DNA from: Rhizobium redzepovicii
GTDB taxonomy: Bacteria; Pseudomonadota; Alphaproteobacteria; Rhizobiales; Rhizobiaceae
Reading direction: 5' to 3'
DNA: 64,000 nt
Assembly: GCF_019793435.1 (NCBI RefSeq)
Contig: NZ_JAILYH010000005.1
Coordinates: forward strand, 186,001-250,000
Shown here: positions 1 through 8,709 of the stretch, piece by piece
How the letters are laid out: every line of letters begins with the position of its first letter
How positions within the stretch are numbered: position 1 is the first letter of the stretch
Program-made: the position numbers and the translations under genes
Notes under the pieces: model-generated
Databases searched by the model: none
Told to the model about the DNA's origin: nothing
What the model saw: the letters and a program-made list of their open reading frames with translations, nothing else

Positions 1-14
1 GCAGGCCGAATTGC

Positions 15-3000
15 TTAGCCGCCGTAGACGACGAGCAGGTCCTTGGCGTCGATCTGATCGCCCGCCTTGACCAGCACCTCGGCGATCGTGCCGTCCTTCT
101 CGGCATGCAGCGCCGTTTCCATCTTCATCGCCTCGATCGAGACGAGCACGTCACCGGCGCTGACGGCCTGGCCTGAGGAGACGAAGACGCGCGAGATGAC
201 GCCCGGCATCGGCGCACCGACATGGACGGCATTGCCGGGTTCGGCCTTGCGGCGGACCGCTGCTCCCGTCGCCCCATGGGCGCGGTCCGGCACCTTGATG
301 CGGCGCGGCTGGCCGTTGAGCTCGAAGAAGATGGTGACCATGCCCTGGCTGTCGGTGGCGCTCATCGCCTGGTTGACGATGACAAGAGTTTTGCCGCGTT
401 CGATATCGGCAAACAGCTCCTCGCCATCACCGAGGCCGTAGAAGTAGGCAGGCGTCGGCAGCACCGAGACCGGGCCGTAGGTATCGGAAGCGAGCGCGAA
501 ATCGGTGAAGACCTTCGGATACATCAGATAGGAAGCGAATTCGAAGTCGCTGACCTCCCGCTCCAGCTTCGTCTCGATGACCTTACGCTCGGCATCGAGA
601 TCGGCCTCCTTCAGCAACGAGCCGGGACGCACTGTATAGGGTTTGTCGCCCTTCAGCGCCTTCTTCTGCAGCGCCTCCGGCCATCCCGACGGCGGCTGGC
701 CGAGATCGCCTTTCAGCATCGAGACGACCGATTCCGGGAAGGAGACCTCGCGTTCGGGGCTGACGACGTCGGCAACCGTCAGGTCCTGGGACACCATCAT
801 CAGCGCCATGTCGCCGACCACCTTGGAAGACGGCGTCACCTTGACGATATCGCCGAACATCTGGTTGGCGTCGGCATAGGCCTGCGCCACCCGGTGCCAG
901 CGGGTCTCCAGACCGAGCGAGCGGGCCTGCTCCTTGAGGTTGGTGAACTGGCCGCCCGGCATTTCATGCAGATAGACTTCCGAGGCCGGCCCCTTCAGAT
1001 CGCTTTCGAAGGCGGCATACTGGTTGCGAACGGCCTCCCAATAGAAGGAGATGCGGCGGATCCATTCCGGATCGAGGCCCGGATCGCGCTCCGACCCGCG
1101 CAGCGCCTCGACGATCGAACCGAGACAGGGCTGCGAGGTATTGCCGGAGAGCGCATCCATCGCCGCATCGACGGCATCGACGCCGGCTTCGACCGCGGCA
1201 AGCACGGTTGCCGCCGCAATCCCCGACGTATCATGCGTATGGAAATGGATCGGCAAGCCGGTCGCCTCGCGCAGCGCCTTGAACAGCACCTTCGCCGCCG
1301 CGGGCTTGAGCAGGCCGGCCATGTCCTTGAGCGCGATGATATGGGCGCCGGCCTTTTCCAGCTCGACGGCAAGGTCGGTATAATATTTCAGATCGTATTT
1401 CGGGCGCGCGGAATTGAGAATATCGCCGGTATAGCAGATCGCCGCCTCGCAGAGCTTGTTCTCCTCGGCGATGGCATCCATCGACACCCGCATGTTCTCG
1501 ACCCAGTTCAGGCAGTCGAAGACGCGGAAGAGATCGATGCCGCCGCGGGCCGCCTGGCGGACGAAGTATTTGACGACATTGTCGGGGTAATTGGTGTAGC
1601 CGACGCCGTTGGCGCCGCGCAGCAGCATCTGCAAGAGCAGGTTCGGCGCGCCCTCGCGGATCAGCGCCAGCCGTTCCCACGGATCTTCGGTCAGGAAGCG
1701 CATCGAGACGTCGAAGGTGGCGCCGCCCCAGCATTCAAGCGAGAGCAGGTTCGGCAGCGCATGCGCATAGGTGCCGGCGATGCGGGCGATGTCATAGGTG
1801 CGCATGCGGGTGGCGAGCAGCGATTGGTGGCCGTCGCGCATCGTCGTGTCGGTCAGGAGCACGCGCTTCTCATTGCGCATCCATTCGCCGAACTTCTTCG
1901 GGCCGAGCGTGTCGAGCAGCTGCTTGGTGCCGTCCTTGACGCCATTGCCGTTGGCATAGGGAACGACCGGCTGGGCAGCATTTTCCAGCGGCCGCGGTCG
2001 GTCCTTGGCTTCGGGATGGCCGTTGACGGTGACGTCGGCGAGATAGGTGAGCAGCTTCGTTGCGCGGTCCTGGCGCTTGACCTGCTGGAAGAGCTCCGGC
2101 GTCGTGTCGATGAAACGGGTGGTGTAGCTGTTGTCGCGGAATTTCGGGTGGCCGATGATCGCTTCGAGGAAGGTCAGATTGGTGGCGACGCCGCGAATAC
2201 GGAATTCGCGCAGCGCCCGGTCCATGCGGGAAATCGCTTCGGAGGGGTTCGGCGCCCAGGCCGTGACCTTGACGAGCAGCGGATCGTAATAGCGGGTGAT
2301 GATGGCGCCCGAATAGGAGGTGCCGCCATCAAGGCGGATACCGAAGCCGGAGGCCGAGCGATAGGCGGTGATGCGGCCATAATCCGGAATGAAGTTGTGC
2401 TCCGGATCTTCGGTGGTGATACGGCACTGCAGCGCATGGCCGTTGAGACGGATGTCGGCCTGAGCGGGAACGCCGGATTCCGGCGTACCGATCGCGGCGC
2501 CGTCAAGGATGTGGATCTGCGCCTTGACGATGTCGATGCCGGTGACGACTTCGGTCACCGTATGTTCGACCTGGATGCGCGGATTGACCTCGATGAAGTA
2601 GAATTTGCCGGTATCGGCATCCATCAGATATTCGACGGTACCGGCACCGACATAATTGGTCGCCGCGGCGATCTTCAGCGAATAGGCGGCAAGTTCCTGG
2701 CGCTGCGCCTCGGATAGATAAGGGGCCGGCGCCCGCTCGACAACCTTCTGGTTGCGGCGCTGGATGGAGCAGTCGCGCTCGAACAGATGCACGACATTGC
2801 CGTGCGTATCGCCGAGAACCTGGCTTTCGACATGGCGGGCGCGCTCGACGAGCTTTTCCAGATAGACCTCGTCCTTGCCGAAGGCGGCCATCGCCTCGCG
2901 CTTGGCCTCGGTCACCTCGCGGGCAAGATCCTTCGGGTCGCGGATGGCGCGCATGCCGCGCCCGCCGCCGCCCCAAGAGGCCTTCAGCATCACGGGATAA

Positions 3001-3479
3001 CCGATCTCTTTCGCCATCTTCGCCACCACGGCCATATCGTCGGGCAACGGCTCGGTCGCCGGCACGACAGGCACACCGACCGAGATCGCCAGATTGCGGG
3101 CGGCAACCTTGTTGCCCAGCTGGCGCATCGTATCGGCCCTCGGGCCGATGAAGATGATACCGGCCTTGTTGCAGGCATCGACGAATTCGGGGCTTTCCGA
3201 CAGCAGGCCGTAACCCGGGTGAATGGCGTCGGCGCCCGAGAGCTTGGCGACGCGGATCACCTCGTCGATCGACAGATAGCTCTCGATCGGTCCTAGATCA
3301 CGCGCCAGATGCGGGCCGCGGCCGACCTGATAGCTTTCGTCCGCTTTGAAGCGATGAAGCGCCAGCTTGTCCTCCTCAGCCCAGATCGCCACGGTTTTTA
3401 TTCCAAGCTCGTTGGCCGCGCGGAACACGCGAATGGCAATTTCGGAGCGATTGGCAACGAGAATCTTGGAAATGGGCAA
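15..3479 (-). CDS. pyc: Pyruvate carboxylase
   Basis: Biotin-dependent cytosolic enzyme that carboxylates pyruvate to oxaloacetate, replenishing the TCA cycle and feeding gluconeogenesis. The 1154-residue protein has the full single-chain architecture: N-terminal biotin carboxylase with ATP-grasp (glycine-rich KASWGGGGRGM near residue 170, FIEVNPRIQVEHTVTE near 300), a central carboxyltransferase TIM barrel starting around the DTTMRDGHQ motif (Met at 547), an allosteric linker, and a C-terminal biotinyl domain with EAMKME. The biotin lysine computes to residue 1119, the same position as in the structurally studied R. etli enzyme, and the total length is identical. The start codon is ATG with a purine-rich AGGAGACC just upstream. 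Monocistronic on the minus strand. Confidence 0.98.
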   Translation of the reverse strand: MPISKILVANRSEIAIRVFRAANELGIKTVAIWAEEDKLALHRFKADESYQVGRGPHLARDLGPIESYLSIDEVIRVAKLSGADAIHPGYGLLSESPEFVDACNKAGIIFIGPRADTMRQLGNKVAARNLAISVGVPVVPATEPLPDDMAVVAKMAKEIGYPVMLKASWGGGGRGMRAIRDPKDLAREVTEAKREAMAAFGKDEVYLEKLVERARHVESQVLGDTHGNVVHLFERDCSIQRRNQKVVERAPAPYLSEAQRQELAAYSLKIAAATNYVGAGTVEYLMDADTGKFYFIEVNPRIQVEHTVTEVVTGIDIVKAQIHILDGAAIGTPESGVPAQADIRLNGHALQCRITTEDPEHNFIPDYGRITAYRSASGFGIRLDGGTSYSGAIITRYYDPLLVKVTAWAPNPSEAISRMDRALREFRIRGVATNLTFLEAIIGHPKFRDNSYTTRFIDTTPELFQQVKRQDRATKLLTYLADVTVNGHPEAKDRPRPLENAAQPVVPYANGNGVKDGTKQLLDTLGPKKFGEWMRNEKRVLLTDTTMRDGHQSLLATRMRTYDIARIAGTYAHALPNLLSLECWGGATFDVSMRFLTEDPWERLALIREGAPNLLLQMLLRGANGVGYTNYPDNVVKYFVRQAARGGIDLFRVFDCLNWVENMRVSMDAIAEENKLCEAAICYTGDILNSARPKYDLKYYTDLAVELEKAGAHIIALKDMAGLLKPAAAKVLFKALREATGLPIHFHTHDTSGIAAATVLAAVEAGVDAVDAAMDALSGNTSQPCLGSIVEALRGSERDPGLDPEWIRRISFYWEAVRNQYAAFESDLKGPASEVYLHEMPGGQFTNLKEQARSLGLETRWHRVAQAYADANQMFGDIVKVTPSSKVVGDMALMMVSQDLTVADVVSPEREVSFPESVVSMLKGDLGQPPSGWPEALQKKALKGDKPYTVRPGSLLKEADLDAERKVIETKLEREVSDFEFASYLMYPKVFTDFALASDTYGPVSVLPTPAYFYGLGDGEELFADIERGKTLVIVNQAMSATDSQGMVTIFFELNGQPRRIKVPDRAHGATGAAVRRKAEPGNAVHVGAPMPGVISRVFVSSGQAVSAGDVLVSIEAMKMETALHAEKDGTIAEVLVKAGDQIDAKDLLVVYGG

Positions 3480-3695
3480 AACGGTCTCCTCAGACGTTCA
3501 GACGCGGGCATGCTGCACCCGCGAAGGAAATTCTTAACTTCTTGTCACAGGAAGTTCAATTTCTCTTGCGACTGCGAAATGCAATTTCTCGCCATTCTGG
3601 ATGCGGATGCAGCCTCGCCGGATCGGCCCAGATCCGAATCCTGATCGAAATCAAAGAGGTAGTATGAAAATCGCTTATATTGTCAGCAGGCTGCT

Positions 3696-4451
3696 TTAGC
3701 TTATCAGCCGGTGACGAAAGGCAAGCGCCACCGCCTGTTGCCGGTTTTTCGCCTTCAGCTTGTTCTGCAAGCCGTTCATATACCAGTCCACGGTGTGGTT
3801 TGAGATCTTCAGCACCTTGCCGATTTCCATCGAGGTCATGCCTTCGGCGAGATAATGCAGGATCTCCATTTCACGTCGCGTCAGCGGCGTGTCGGCCGGC
3901 AGCACGGATTCCAGCGCCTGCGCCTCGTCCTTCAGTTCGAGCAATCGCCAGAAGCTCTTGCGCGCCACCGCTTCAAACAAGGCGATCTCCACCGGCGACA
4001 GCTCGACAGGTTTGCCGGCGAGACTGAGGCTGCCGAGAATGCCGTTCCGTCCGTGGACCGGAAAGATATAACCGTCTTCCAGTCCGTGACCGAAAGCATC
4101 GACCATCATCTGCTCCATGCGGCGCCGCTGCGCATCCTTGCCGAAGGCTGCCAAACTTTCCCGCCAGCGGAAAGGCCGCTGGGCATGGGCGAGATAGCGC
4201 ACCATCGGATCGATCATGACATATTTTTTCGCGGAATAGATTTGCGGCCATTGTTCCGGCCAGCGATCGGCAAGCGCCGCCGCCCGAGGTTCCGGATTCC
4301 GCTGCACAGGATTTTGCGGCAAATAGCGCAGCAGGCCGTAATATTCGAAGCCGCTATCGTCGATCACCCGTTCGAGCTCGGTCACCACAGCCCGAGAGTT
4401 CGGCGATTCTTCCAGAACTATAAGCAATTGAATTAACAAATTAATATTCAC
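3696..4451 (-). CDS. LuxR-family transcriptional regulator, AHL-binding type (solo)
   Basis: DNA-binding regulator of the quorum-sensing LuxR family, 251 residues from a GTG start. I chose GTG because AAGGGG lies 7 bases upstream; an upstream ATG would add 27 Arg-rich residues with no ribosome site. The N-terminal autoinducer domain keeps all six residues that define acyl-homoserine-lactone binders in TraR numbering: W68, Y72, D81, P82, W96 and G137 (W-x3-Y-x8-DP spacing intact). The C-terminal HTH (LTRREMEILHYLAEGMTSMEIG...TVDWYM) has the usual conserved E, L and G. No luxI-type synthase is in the window, so it is a solo here. It is divergent from ndvA across 322 bp. The ligand and targets are unknown. 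Confidence 0.9.
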   Translation of the reverse strand: MNINLLIQLLIVLEESPNSRAVVTELERVIDDSGFEYYGLLRYLPQNPVQRNPEPRAAALADRWPEQWPQIYSAKKYVMIDPMVRYLAHAQRPFRWRESLAAFGKDAQRRRMEQMMVDAFGHGLEDGYIFPVHGRNGILGSLSLAGKPVELSPVEIALFEAVARKSFWRLLELKDEAQALESVLPADTPLTRREMEILHYLAEGMTSMEIGKVLKISNHTVDWYMNGLQNKLKAKNRQQAVALAFRHRLIS

Positions 4452-4773
4452 AAAATGCCCCTTGCCCGGACGTGACGCCCGCATCCGAGGCCGTCGGCGG
4501 CTTTCAAATGGGTCGCGAAACGGTCGTCTCAAAAAATGCAGTCTCTAATTTAATGCTGCGCTAAAAATTTATTAAAATGCAAGCGCAAATTGTTGCGGGG
4601 ATATAGCCGAGTAACAATTTCAGCGCCATAGCCTATCTCGTCGCATCCTGCGATAGTACGATGGGGTGAATCGTCGCCTGGATTGAACCCTGAATACTCC
4701 GTTAATCGCCGGTTCAGGTAGCCTTTTGTAGCATGGCATCATCCCGTTTTCGCAGATGCACAAGAGGTTCGAC
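4452..4773. promoter_or_regulatory. Divergent luxR/ndvA intergenic region
   Basis: A 322 bp AT-enriched gap between the divergent LuxR regulator and ndvA. It must contain both promoters. The one structure I can point to is an 8 bp perfect inverted repeat, AAATTGTT at 4587-4594 and AACAATTT at 4613-4620, separated by 18 bp. No convincing -35/-10 pair was assigned. No coding potential was seen. Confidence 0.5.
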
Positions 4774-6537
4774 GTGACGCTATTCAAGGTCTATGCAAGA
4801 GCTCTGCGCTATCTTGGCGCCTACAAGCTGCGCGTATCCCTGGTCGTGGTGGCAAACATCGTTCTGGCAACGATTACCATCGCGGAGCCGATCCTGTTCG
4901 GTCGCATTATCGATGCGATTTCCGGCAAGGGTGAGGTCAAGCCCATCCTTTTCATGTGGGCGACTTTCGCCGTCTTCAACACCGTCGCCTTTGTCCTGGT
5001 CGCCCGCGAGGCCGACCGGCTGGCCCATGGCCGGCGGGCGACGCTGCTGACGGAAGCCTTCGGCCGGATCATTTCCATGCCGCTCGGCTGGCACCATCAG
5101 CGCGGTACCTCCAACGCGCTGCATACATTGCTGCGCGCCTGCGAGACGTTGTTCGGCCTCTGGCTGGAATTCATGCGCAACCACCTGTCGACGGTCATCG
5201 CGCTTGCCCTTCTGATCCCGACCGCAATGTCGATGGACCTGCGCCTTTCCGCGGTGCTCATGGTGCTCGCCGTCGCCTACTGGCTGATCGGCCGCGTCGT
5301 CATGAGCCGCACCAAGGACGGTCAGGCTTCGGTCGAAAACCACTATCACACGGTCTTCTCGCATGTCAGCGACTCGATCAGCAACGTTTCGGTCCTGCAC
5401 AGCTACAACCGCATCGAGGCTGAAACCCGGGCGCTGAAATCCTTTGCCGACCGCCTGCTCGAAGCCCAGTATCCGGTGCTCGACTGGTGGGCGATCGCCA
5501 GCGCGCTGAACCGCATGGCCTCGACAATTGCGATGATGGTGGTCCTGATCATCGGCACCATGCTCGTCCAGGCCGGCCAGCTGCGCGTCGGCGACGTCAT
5601 CGCCTTCATCGGCTTTGCCAACCTGCTGATCGGCCGCCTCGACCTGATGCGCCAGTTCGCCACGCAGATTTTCGAAGCCCGTTCCAAGCTCGAGGAATTC
5701 TATGTGCTCGAAGACTCGGTGCGTGAACGCGAAGAACCGGCCGGCAATGGCGAGATCAAGGACGTCAAGGGTGCGATCGAATTCCGCGACGTCTCCTTCG
5801 GCTTCGGCAATAGCTCGCAGGGCCTGCACAATGTCTCCTTCTCGGTGAAGGCAGGCCAGACGGTTGCGATCGTCGGCCCGACCGGCGCCGGCAAGACGAC
5901 GCTCGTCAATCTGCTGCAGCGCGTCTACGACGCCCAGGGCGGCCAGATCCTCGTCGACGGCACCGACATCACCAAGGTGACTCGCAAGTCGCTGCGTCGC
6001 CACATCGCTACCGTTTTCCAGGACGCAGGCCTGCTGAACCGCTCGATCAGCGAGAATATCCGCCTCGGCCGCGAAGGTGCGAGCGAAGAGGAAATGCGCC
6101 GTGCGGCCGAAGCCGCCGCCGCCGCCGACTTTATCGAGACCCGTGAGGATCGCTACGATACGCATGTCGGTGAACGCGGCAACAAGCTCTCCGGCGGCGA
6201 GCGCCAACGCATCGCGATTGCCCGCGCCATCCTCAAGGACGCGCCGATCCTGGTGCTCGACGAGGCGACCTCGGCGCTCGACGTCGAGACCGAAAACCGC
6301 GTCAAGGTCGCGATCGACAATCTGCGTGAGAATCGCACCACCTTCATCATCGCCCACCGCCTGTCGACGGTCCGCGAAGCCGATATGGTGCTCTTCCTGG
6401 ATGACGGCCGCGTCGTCGAACAGGGCAGCTTCGATGAACTAAGCCACAGCAACGGCCGCTTCGCCGCCCTGCTGCGCGCCAGCGGCATCCTGACGGACGA
6501 AGAAGTCCGCAAGGCCCACGCAACCGAAGCCGCCTGA
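4774..6537 (+). CDS. ndvA: Cyclic beta-1,2-glucan ABC exporter NdvA
   Basis: Inner-membrane half-transporter (membrane domain fused to ATPase) that exports cyclic beta-1,2-glucan, made by NdvB, to the periplasm; known in rhizobia for roles in osmoadaptation and nodule invasion. 587 residues from a GTG start at 4774, chosen because AAGAGG lies 6-7 bases upstream and the resulting N-terminus (TLFKVYARALRYLGAY) matches known NdvA. An in-frame ATG 18 bases upstream lacks a ribosome site. Six-helix transmembrane domain in residues 1-300, then an ABC domain: Walker A GPTGAGKT near 368, signature LSGGERQR near 472, Walker B ILVLDEATSALD near 492, switch His in AHRLSTV near 528. A strong terminator follows. 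ndvB lies 2 kb downstream on the opposite strand. Confidence 0.98.
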   Translation: MTLFKVYARALRYLGAYKLRVSLVVVANIVLATITIAEPILFGRIIDAISGKGEVKPILFMWATFAVFNTVAFVLVAREADRLAHGRRATLLTEAFGRIISMPLGWHHQRGTSNALHTLLRACETLFGLWLEFMRNHLSTVIALALLIPTAMSMDLRLSAVLMVLAVAYWLIGRVVMSRTKDGQASVENHYHTVFSHVSDSISNVSVLHSYNRIEAETRALKSFADRLLEAQYPVLDWWAIASALNRMASTIAMMVVLIIGTMLVQAGQLRVGDVIAFIGFANLLIGRLDLMRQFATQIFEARSKLEEFYVLEDSVREREEPAGNGEIKDVKGAIEFRDVSFGFGNSSQGLHNVSFSVKAGQTVAIVGPTGAGKTTLVNLLQRVYDAQGGQILVDGTDITKVTRKSLRRHIATVFQDAGLLNRSISENIRLGREGASEEEMRRAAEAAAAADFIETREDRYDTHVGERGNKLSGGERQRIAIARAILKDAPILVLDEATSALDVETENRVKVAIDNLRENRTTFIIAHRLSTVREADMVLFLDDGRVVEQGSFDELSHSNGRFAALLRASGILTDEEVRKAHATEAA

Positions 6538-6556
6538 TCGGTTCGGTTTTCAAGAC

Positions 6557-6592
6557 AAAGGCCGGAAGGGTAGCTCCCTTCCGGCCTTTTTT
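6557..6592 (+). terminator. Rho-independent terminator of ndvA
   Basis: A perfect 14 bp stem (AAAGGCCGGAAGGG at 6557-6570, complement at 6576-6589) with a 5-base loop, followed by a run of T. It begins 20 bases after the ndvA stop. Confidence 0.9.
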
Positions 6593-6599
6593 GTTGGGC

Positions 6600-6965
6600 T
6601 GGGTTAGGCGCGCCTTCATATGCCACGCTTTAGGACTTTGCTTTCTCCCACTGCTGATATGGACAATAATGCATTGGCAGTTTGCCGTGTGGCTATCCCT
6701 CTGCCCTGCCGGGCATCTCCCCACAAGGCGGGAGATTGGCCAGTGGTTGACCCTCAATCCCTCTCTACTGCGGTGCGGAACATCAGTTGGTCATTGCTTG
6801 GGGAAACCATCGCGCCCAGCCGATCTCCCTCCTTGTGGGGAGATGCCCGGCAGGGCAGAGGGGGCCTACACTCCGCCGCGTCGCCATTCTAAGCCAAACC
6901 CCGATTGACCACCCTGCCGATCTTCCTACCTTCCGCCTTGTCAGCAAGCATCGGAAGGAAAGCCC
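6600..6965. repeat. RIME-like inverted repeat pair in a gene-free gap
   Basis: The gap between ndvA and the VOC gene holds two 44 bp arms, 6697-6740 and 6819-6862, in inverted orientation and matching at about 41 of 44 positions. Both contain CTGCCCTGCCGGGCATCTCC, itself partly palindromic (GCCC...GGGC), plus ATCTCC...GGAGAT. This arrangement resembles the Rhizobium-specific intergenic mosaic elements (RIME) that occur in many copies in rhizobial genomes. Family membership is from memory of such sequences. No ORF with a ribosome binding site was found here. Confidence 0.7.
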
Positions 6966-7319
6966 ATGAAGGTCTTGCGCATCGTCGCTAATATCCAGAC
7001 ACCCGACATCACGCCGGCCCGGCGCTTCTATCAGGATATCCTCGGTCTTGACGTCGTCATGGATCACGGCTGGATCACGACCTTCGGCGCCGCGAGACCG
7101 ATGAACGTTCAGCTGAGCATCGCTACCGAGGGCGGTTCCGGAACGCCGGTGCCCGATCTATCGATCGAAGTTGATGAGCTCGATGCCGTGTTCGAGGCGA
7201 TGTCGGCTGCCGGTTTTGCGATCGAGTATGGGCCGGCCGACGAACCTTGGGGCGTCAGGCGCTTTTATGTACGCGATCCCTTGGGCAAGCTGGTGAACAT
7301 TCTCGTCCATAAAAATTGA
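6966..7319 (+). CDS. VOC (glyoxalase/bleomycin-resistance fold) family protein
   Basis: Small 117-residue single-domain protein of the vicinal-oxygen-chelate superfamily. The first beta-alpha-beta unit (VANIQTPDITPARRFYQDIL, ending GLDVV) and the C-terminal FYVRDPLGKLVNILVH strand are typical. Members are metal-dependent lyases, dioxygenases or drug-binding proteins, so no substrate can be assigned. The ATG is preceded by GGAAGGAAAG. It lies convergent to the OpgC-like gene, with a hairpin between the two stops. Confidence 0.85.
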   Translation: MKVLRIVANIQTPDITPARRFYQDILGLDVVMDHGWITTFGAARPMNVQLSIATEGGSGTPVPDLSIEVDELDAVFEAMSAAGFAIEYGPADEPWGVRRFYVRDPLGKLVNILVHKN

Positions 7320-7344
7320 GCCGGCGGCCATCGGCCACCGGCTC
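7318..7344. terminator. Bidirectional hairpin between convergent VOC and OpgC-like genes
   Basis: GAGCCGG at 7318-7324 pairs with CCGGCTC at 7338-7344, and an inner GGCC pairing extends the structure. There is no clear U-tract on either side, so a terminator role is inferred from position between converging stops. Confidence 0.45.
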
Positions 7345-7370
7345 CTTCATCTGGCAGCCGCATCCGAGAC

Positions 7371-8609
7371 CTATTTCCGTTCGTTGCGGCGATAGGCGTT
7401 GGCCGTTCCGCCGATACGGACGGGCACCGGGATGCTGGCGGGCTCGGTGACGAGTTTCCCCTTGACCTTGCCCTGCTGGCGCTTGCGTTCGAGATAATAG
7501 GCATAGGCGAATTGCGTCGCGACGCCCGCGATCACGAACAGCGGGCCGACCAGCGGGTCCTTGTTGGTGATATAGAGCACCACCTGGCCGATCATGGCGA
7601 GGATCGTGCCGGCGACGAAAATGTTGAGCGAATGGCGGCCGAGGATGGTCAGCGGATGATCCGCAGGGCGGCGCAGAATGCGTGAGAGCGCCGGAATGTT
7701 GATGACGAGATAGGTCAGCGCCAGCACATGCAGCAGCCGCGGCAGCGACAGGAAGGTCTTGTCGAAACCGGTGATGACAGGCGGCAGGCCAAGGGCTGCC
7801 AGCGAATTGCCGAAGGCCCAGAGATGGCCGGTCACCCAGACGAAGGATAGGGCGACGTAGCCGGCAGCGGCCGCAAACAGCAGCGGATGCCGCGGGATCG
7901 TGCCGCCCCGCTTGATATGCAGCATCGAAACGATGCCGATCGTAAACAGGAACTGCCAGGAAAGCGGATTGAGGAACCAATAGCTCTCGATCAGCATGTT
8001 GTGCGGCGCCACCTGATAAATGCCCGCAAGCAGCCAGACCGTGCCGGAAACGCCGAGCGCCAGCAACGGGCTGCGCGCATTCAAGAGCAGGATGATCGGC
8101 ACCATCAGCATCAAGGCGCCGTACATCGGCAGGATATTGTTGTAGCCGATCTGATGGCCGAGCAGCAGCAGCGCCGGAATACCCTCCTTCAGGTTCATCA
8201 GCACCGCCAGAATGTTGATTTCGACCAGCAGGCCCGGCCGGTGAAACAGCCATGCGCCGCAGATGAACAGCGCCAGTGTCATGAAGGTGGTAATCATATG
8301 CGCGAGATAGAGCGTAAAGGCACGTTTTGCCGCCTTGACCGCCATCTTCAGCCGGTTGCCCGGCCGGAACCCGGAACCATAGGCAAGGCCGACGGCTATG
8401 CCCGAGATCAGCACGAAGGCCTCGGCAGCATCCGAGAAGCCGAAATTCTTCGTCGTCACATATTCGAAGATCTGTCCGGGAACATGATTGATGAAGATCA
8501 TGATCAGCGCCACGCCGCGCAAGACATCGAGCCTGGTGTCACGCATCGGCGCAGTTGCGGATAGGGAACTGCGCCCGGTGACAATGGCTTCGGTCGGCGT
8601 GCTAGCCAT
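7371..8609 (-). CDS. OpgC-domain membrane acyltransferase (glucan modification)
   Basis: Polytopic membrane protein of 412 residues in the OpgC/acyltransferase-3-like family; relatives add succinyl groups to periplasmic glucans (OpgC in enterobacteria and Rhodobacter; Cgm in Brucella for cyclic beta-1,2-glucan). The N-terminal block RLDVLRGVALIMIFINHVPG and FSDAAEAFVLISGIAVG is typical, followed by about ten hydrophobic helices and a basic tail. The ATG at 8609 is chosen because AAGGAG lies 6-8 bases upstream; the open frame extends further but without a ribosome site. It lies 100 bp downstream of ndvB on the same strand, which strongly suggests it decorates the NdvB product. The added group (succinyl or other) is inferred. 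Confidence 0.88.
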   Translation of the reverse strand: MASTPTEAIVTGRSSLSATAPMRDTRLDVLRGVALIMIFINHVPGQIFEYVTTKNFGFSDAAEAFVLISGIAVGLAYGSGFRPGNRLKMAVKAAKRAFTLYLAHMITTFMTLALFICGAWLFHRPGLLVEINILAVLMNLKEGIPALLLLGHQIGYNNILPMYGALMLMVPIILLLNARSPLLALGVSGTVWLLAGIYQVAPHNMLIESYWFLNPLSWQFLFTIGIVSMLHIKRGGTIPRHPLLFAAAAGYVALSFVWVTGHLWAFGNSLAALGLPPVITGFDKTFLSLPRLLHVLALTYLVINIPALSRILRRPADHPLTILGRHSLNIFVAGTILAMIGQVVLYITNKDPLVGPLFVIAGVATQFAYAYYLERKRQQGKVKGKLVTEPASIPVPVRIGGTANAYRRNERK

Positions 8610-8644
8610 GGGTTTCTCCTTATTATCCGATTTGCAAACGCGAC

Positions 8645-8674
8645 GACGGCCAAAAGGGTTCCGTTTTGGCCGTC
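8645..8674 (-). promoter_or_regulatory. Strong stem-loop between ndvB and the OpgC-like gene
   Basis: A perfect 11 bp stem, GACGGCCAAAA at 8645-8655 with TTTTGGCCGTC at 8664-8674, and an 8-base loop, in the 100 bp between the ndvB stop and the opgC-like start. No U-run follows, so it may act as an mRNA processing or stability element rather than a terminator. Confidence 0.5.
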
Positions 8675-8709
8675 GCGAATCGCCGTGTTTTTCAGCGTGG
8701 AGAACGCTG

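Noticed and set aside
222..2717. An 831-codon plus-strand open frame
   Set aside because: Antisense to pyc, whose identity is certain.
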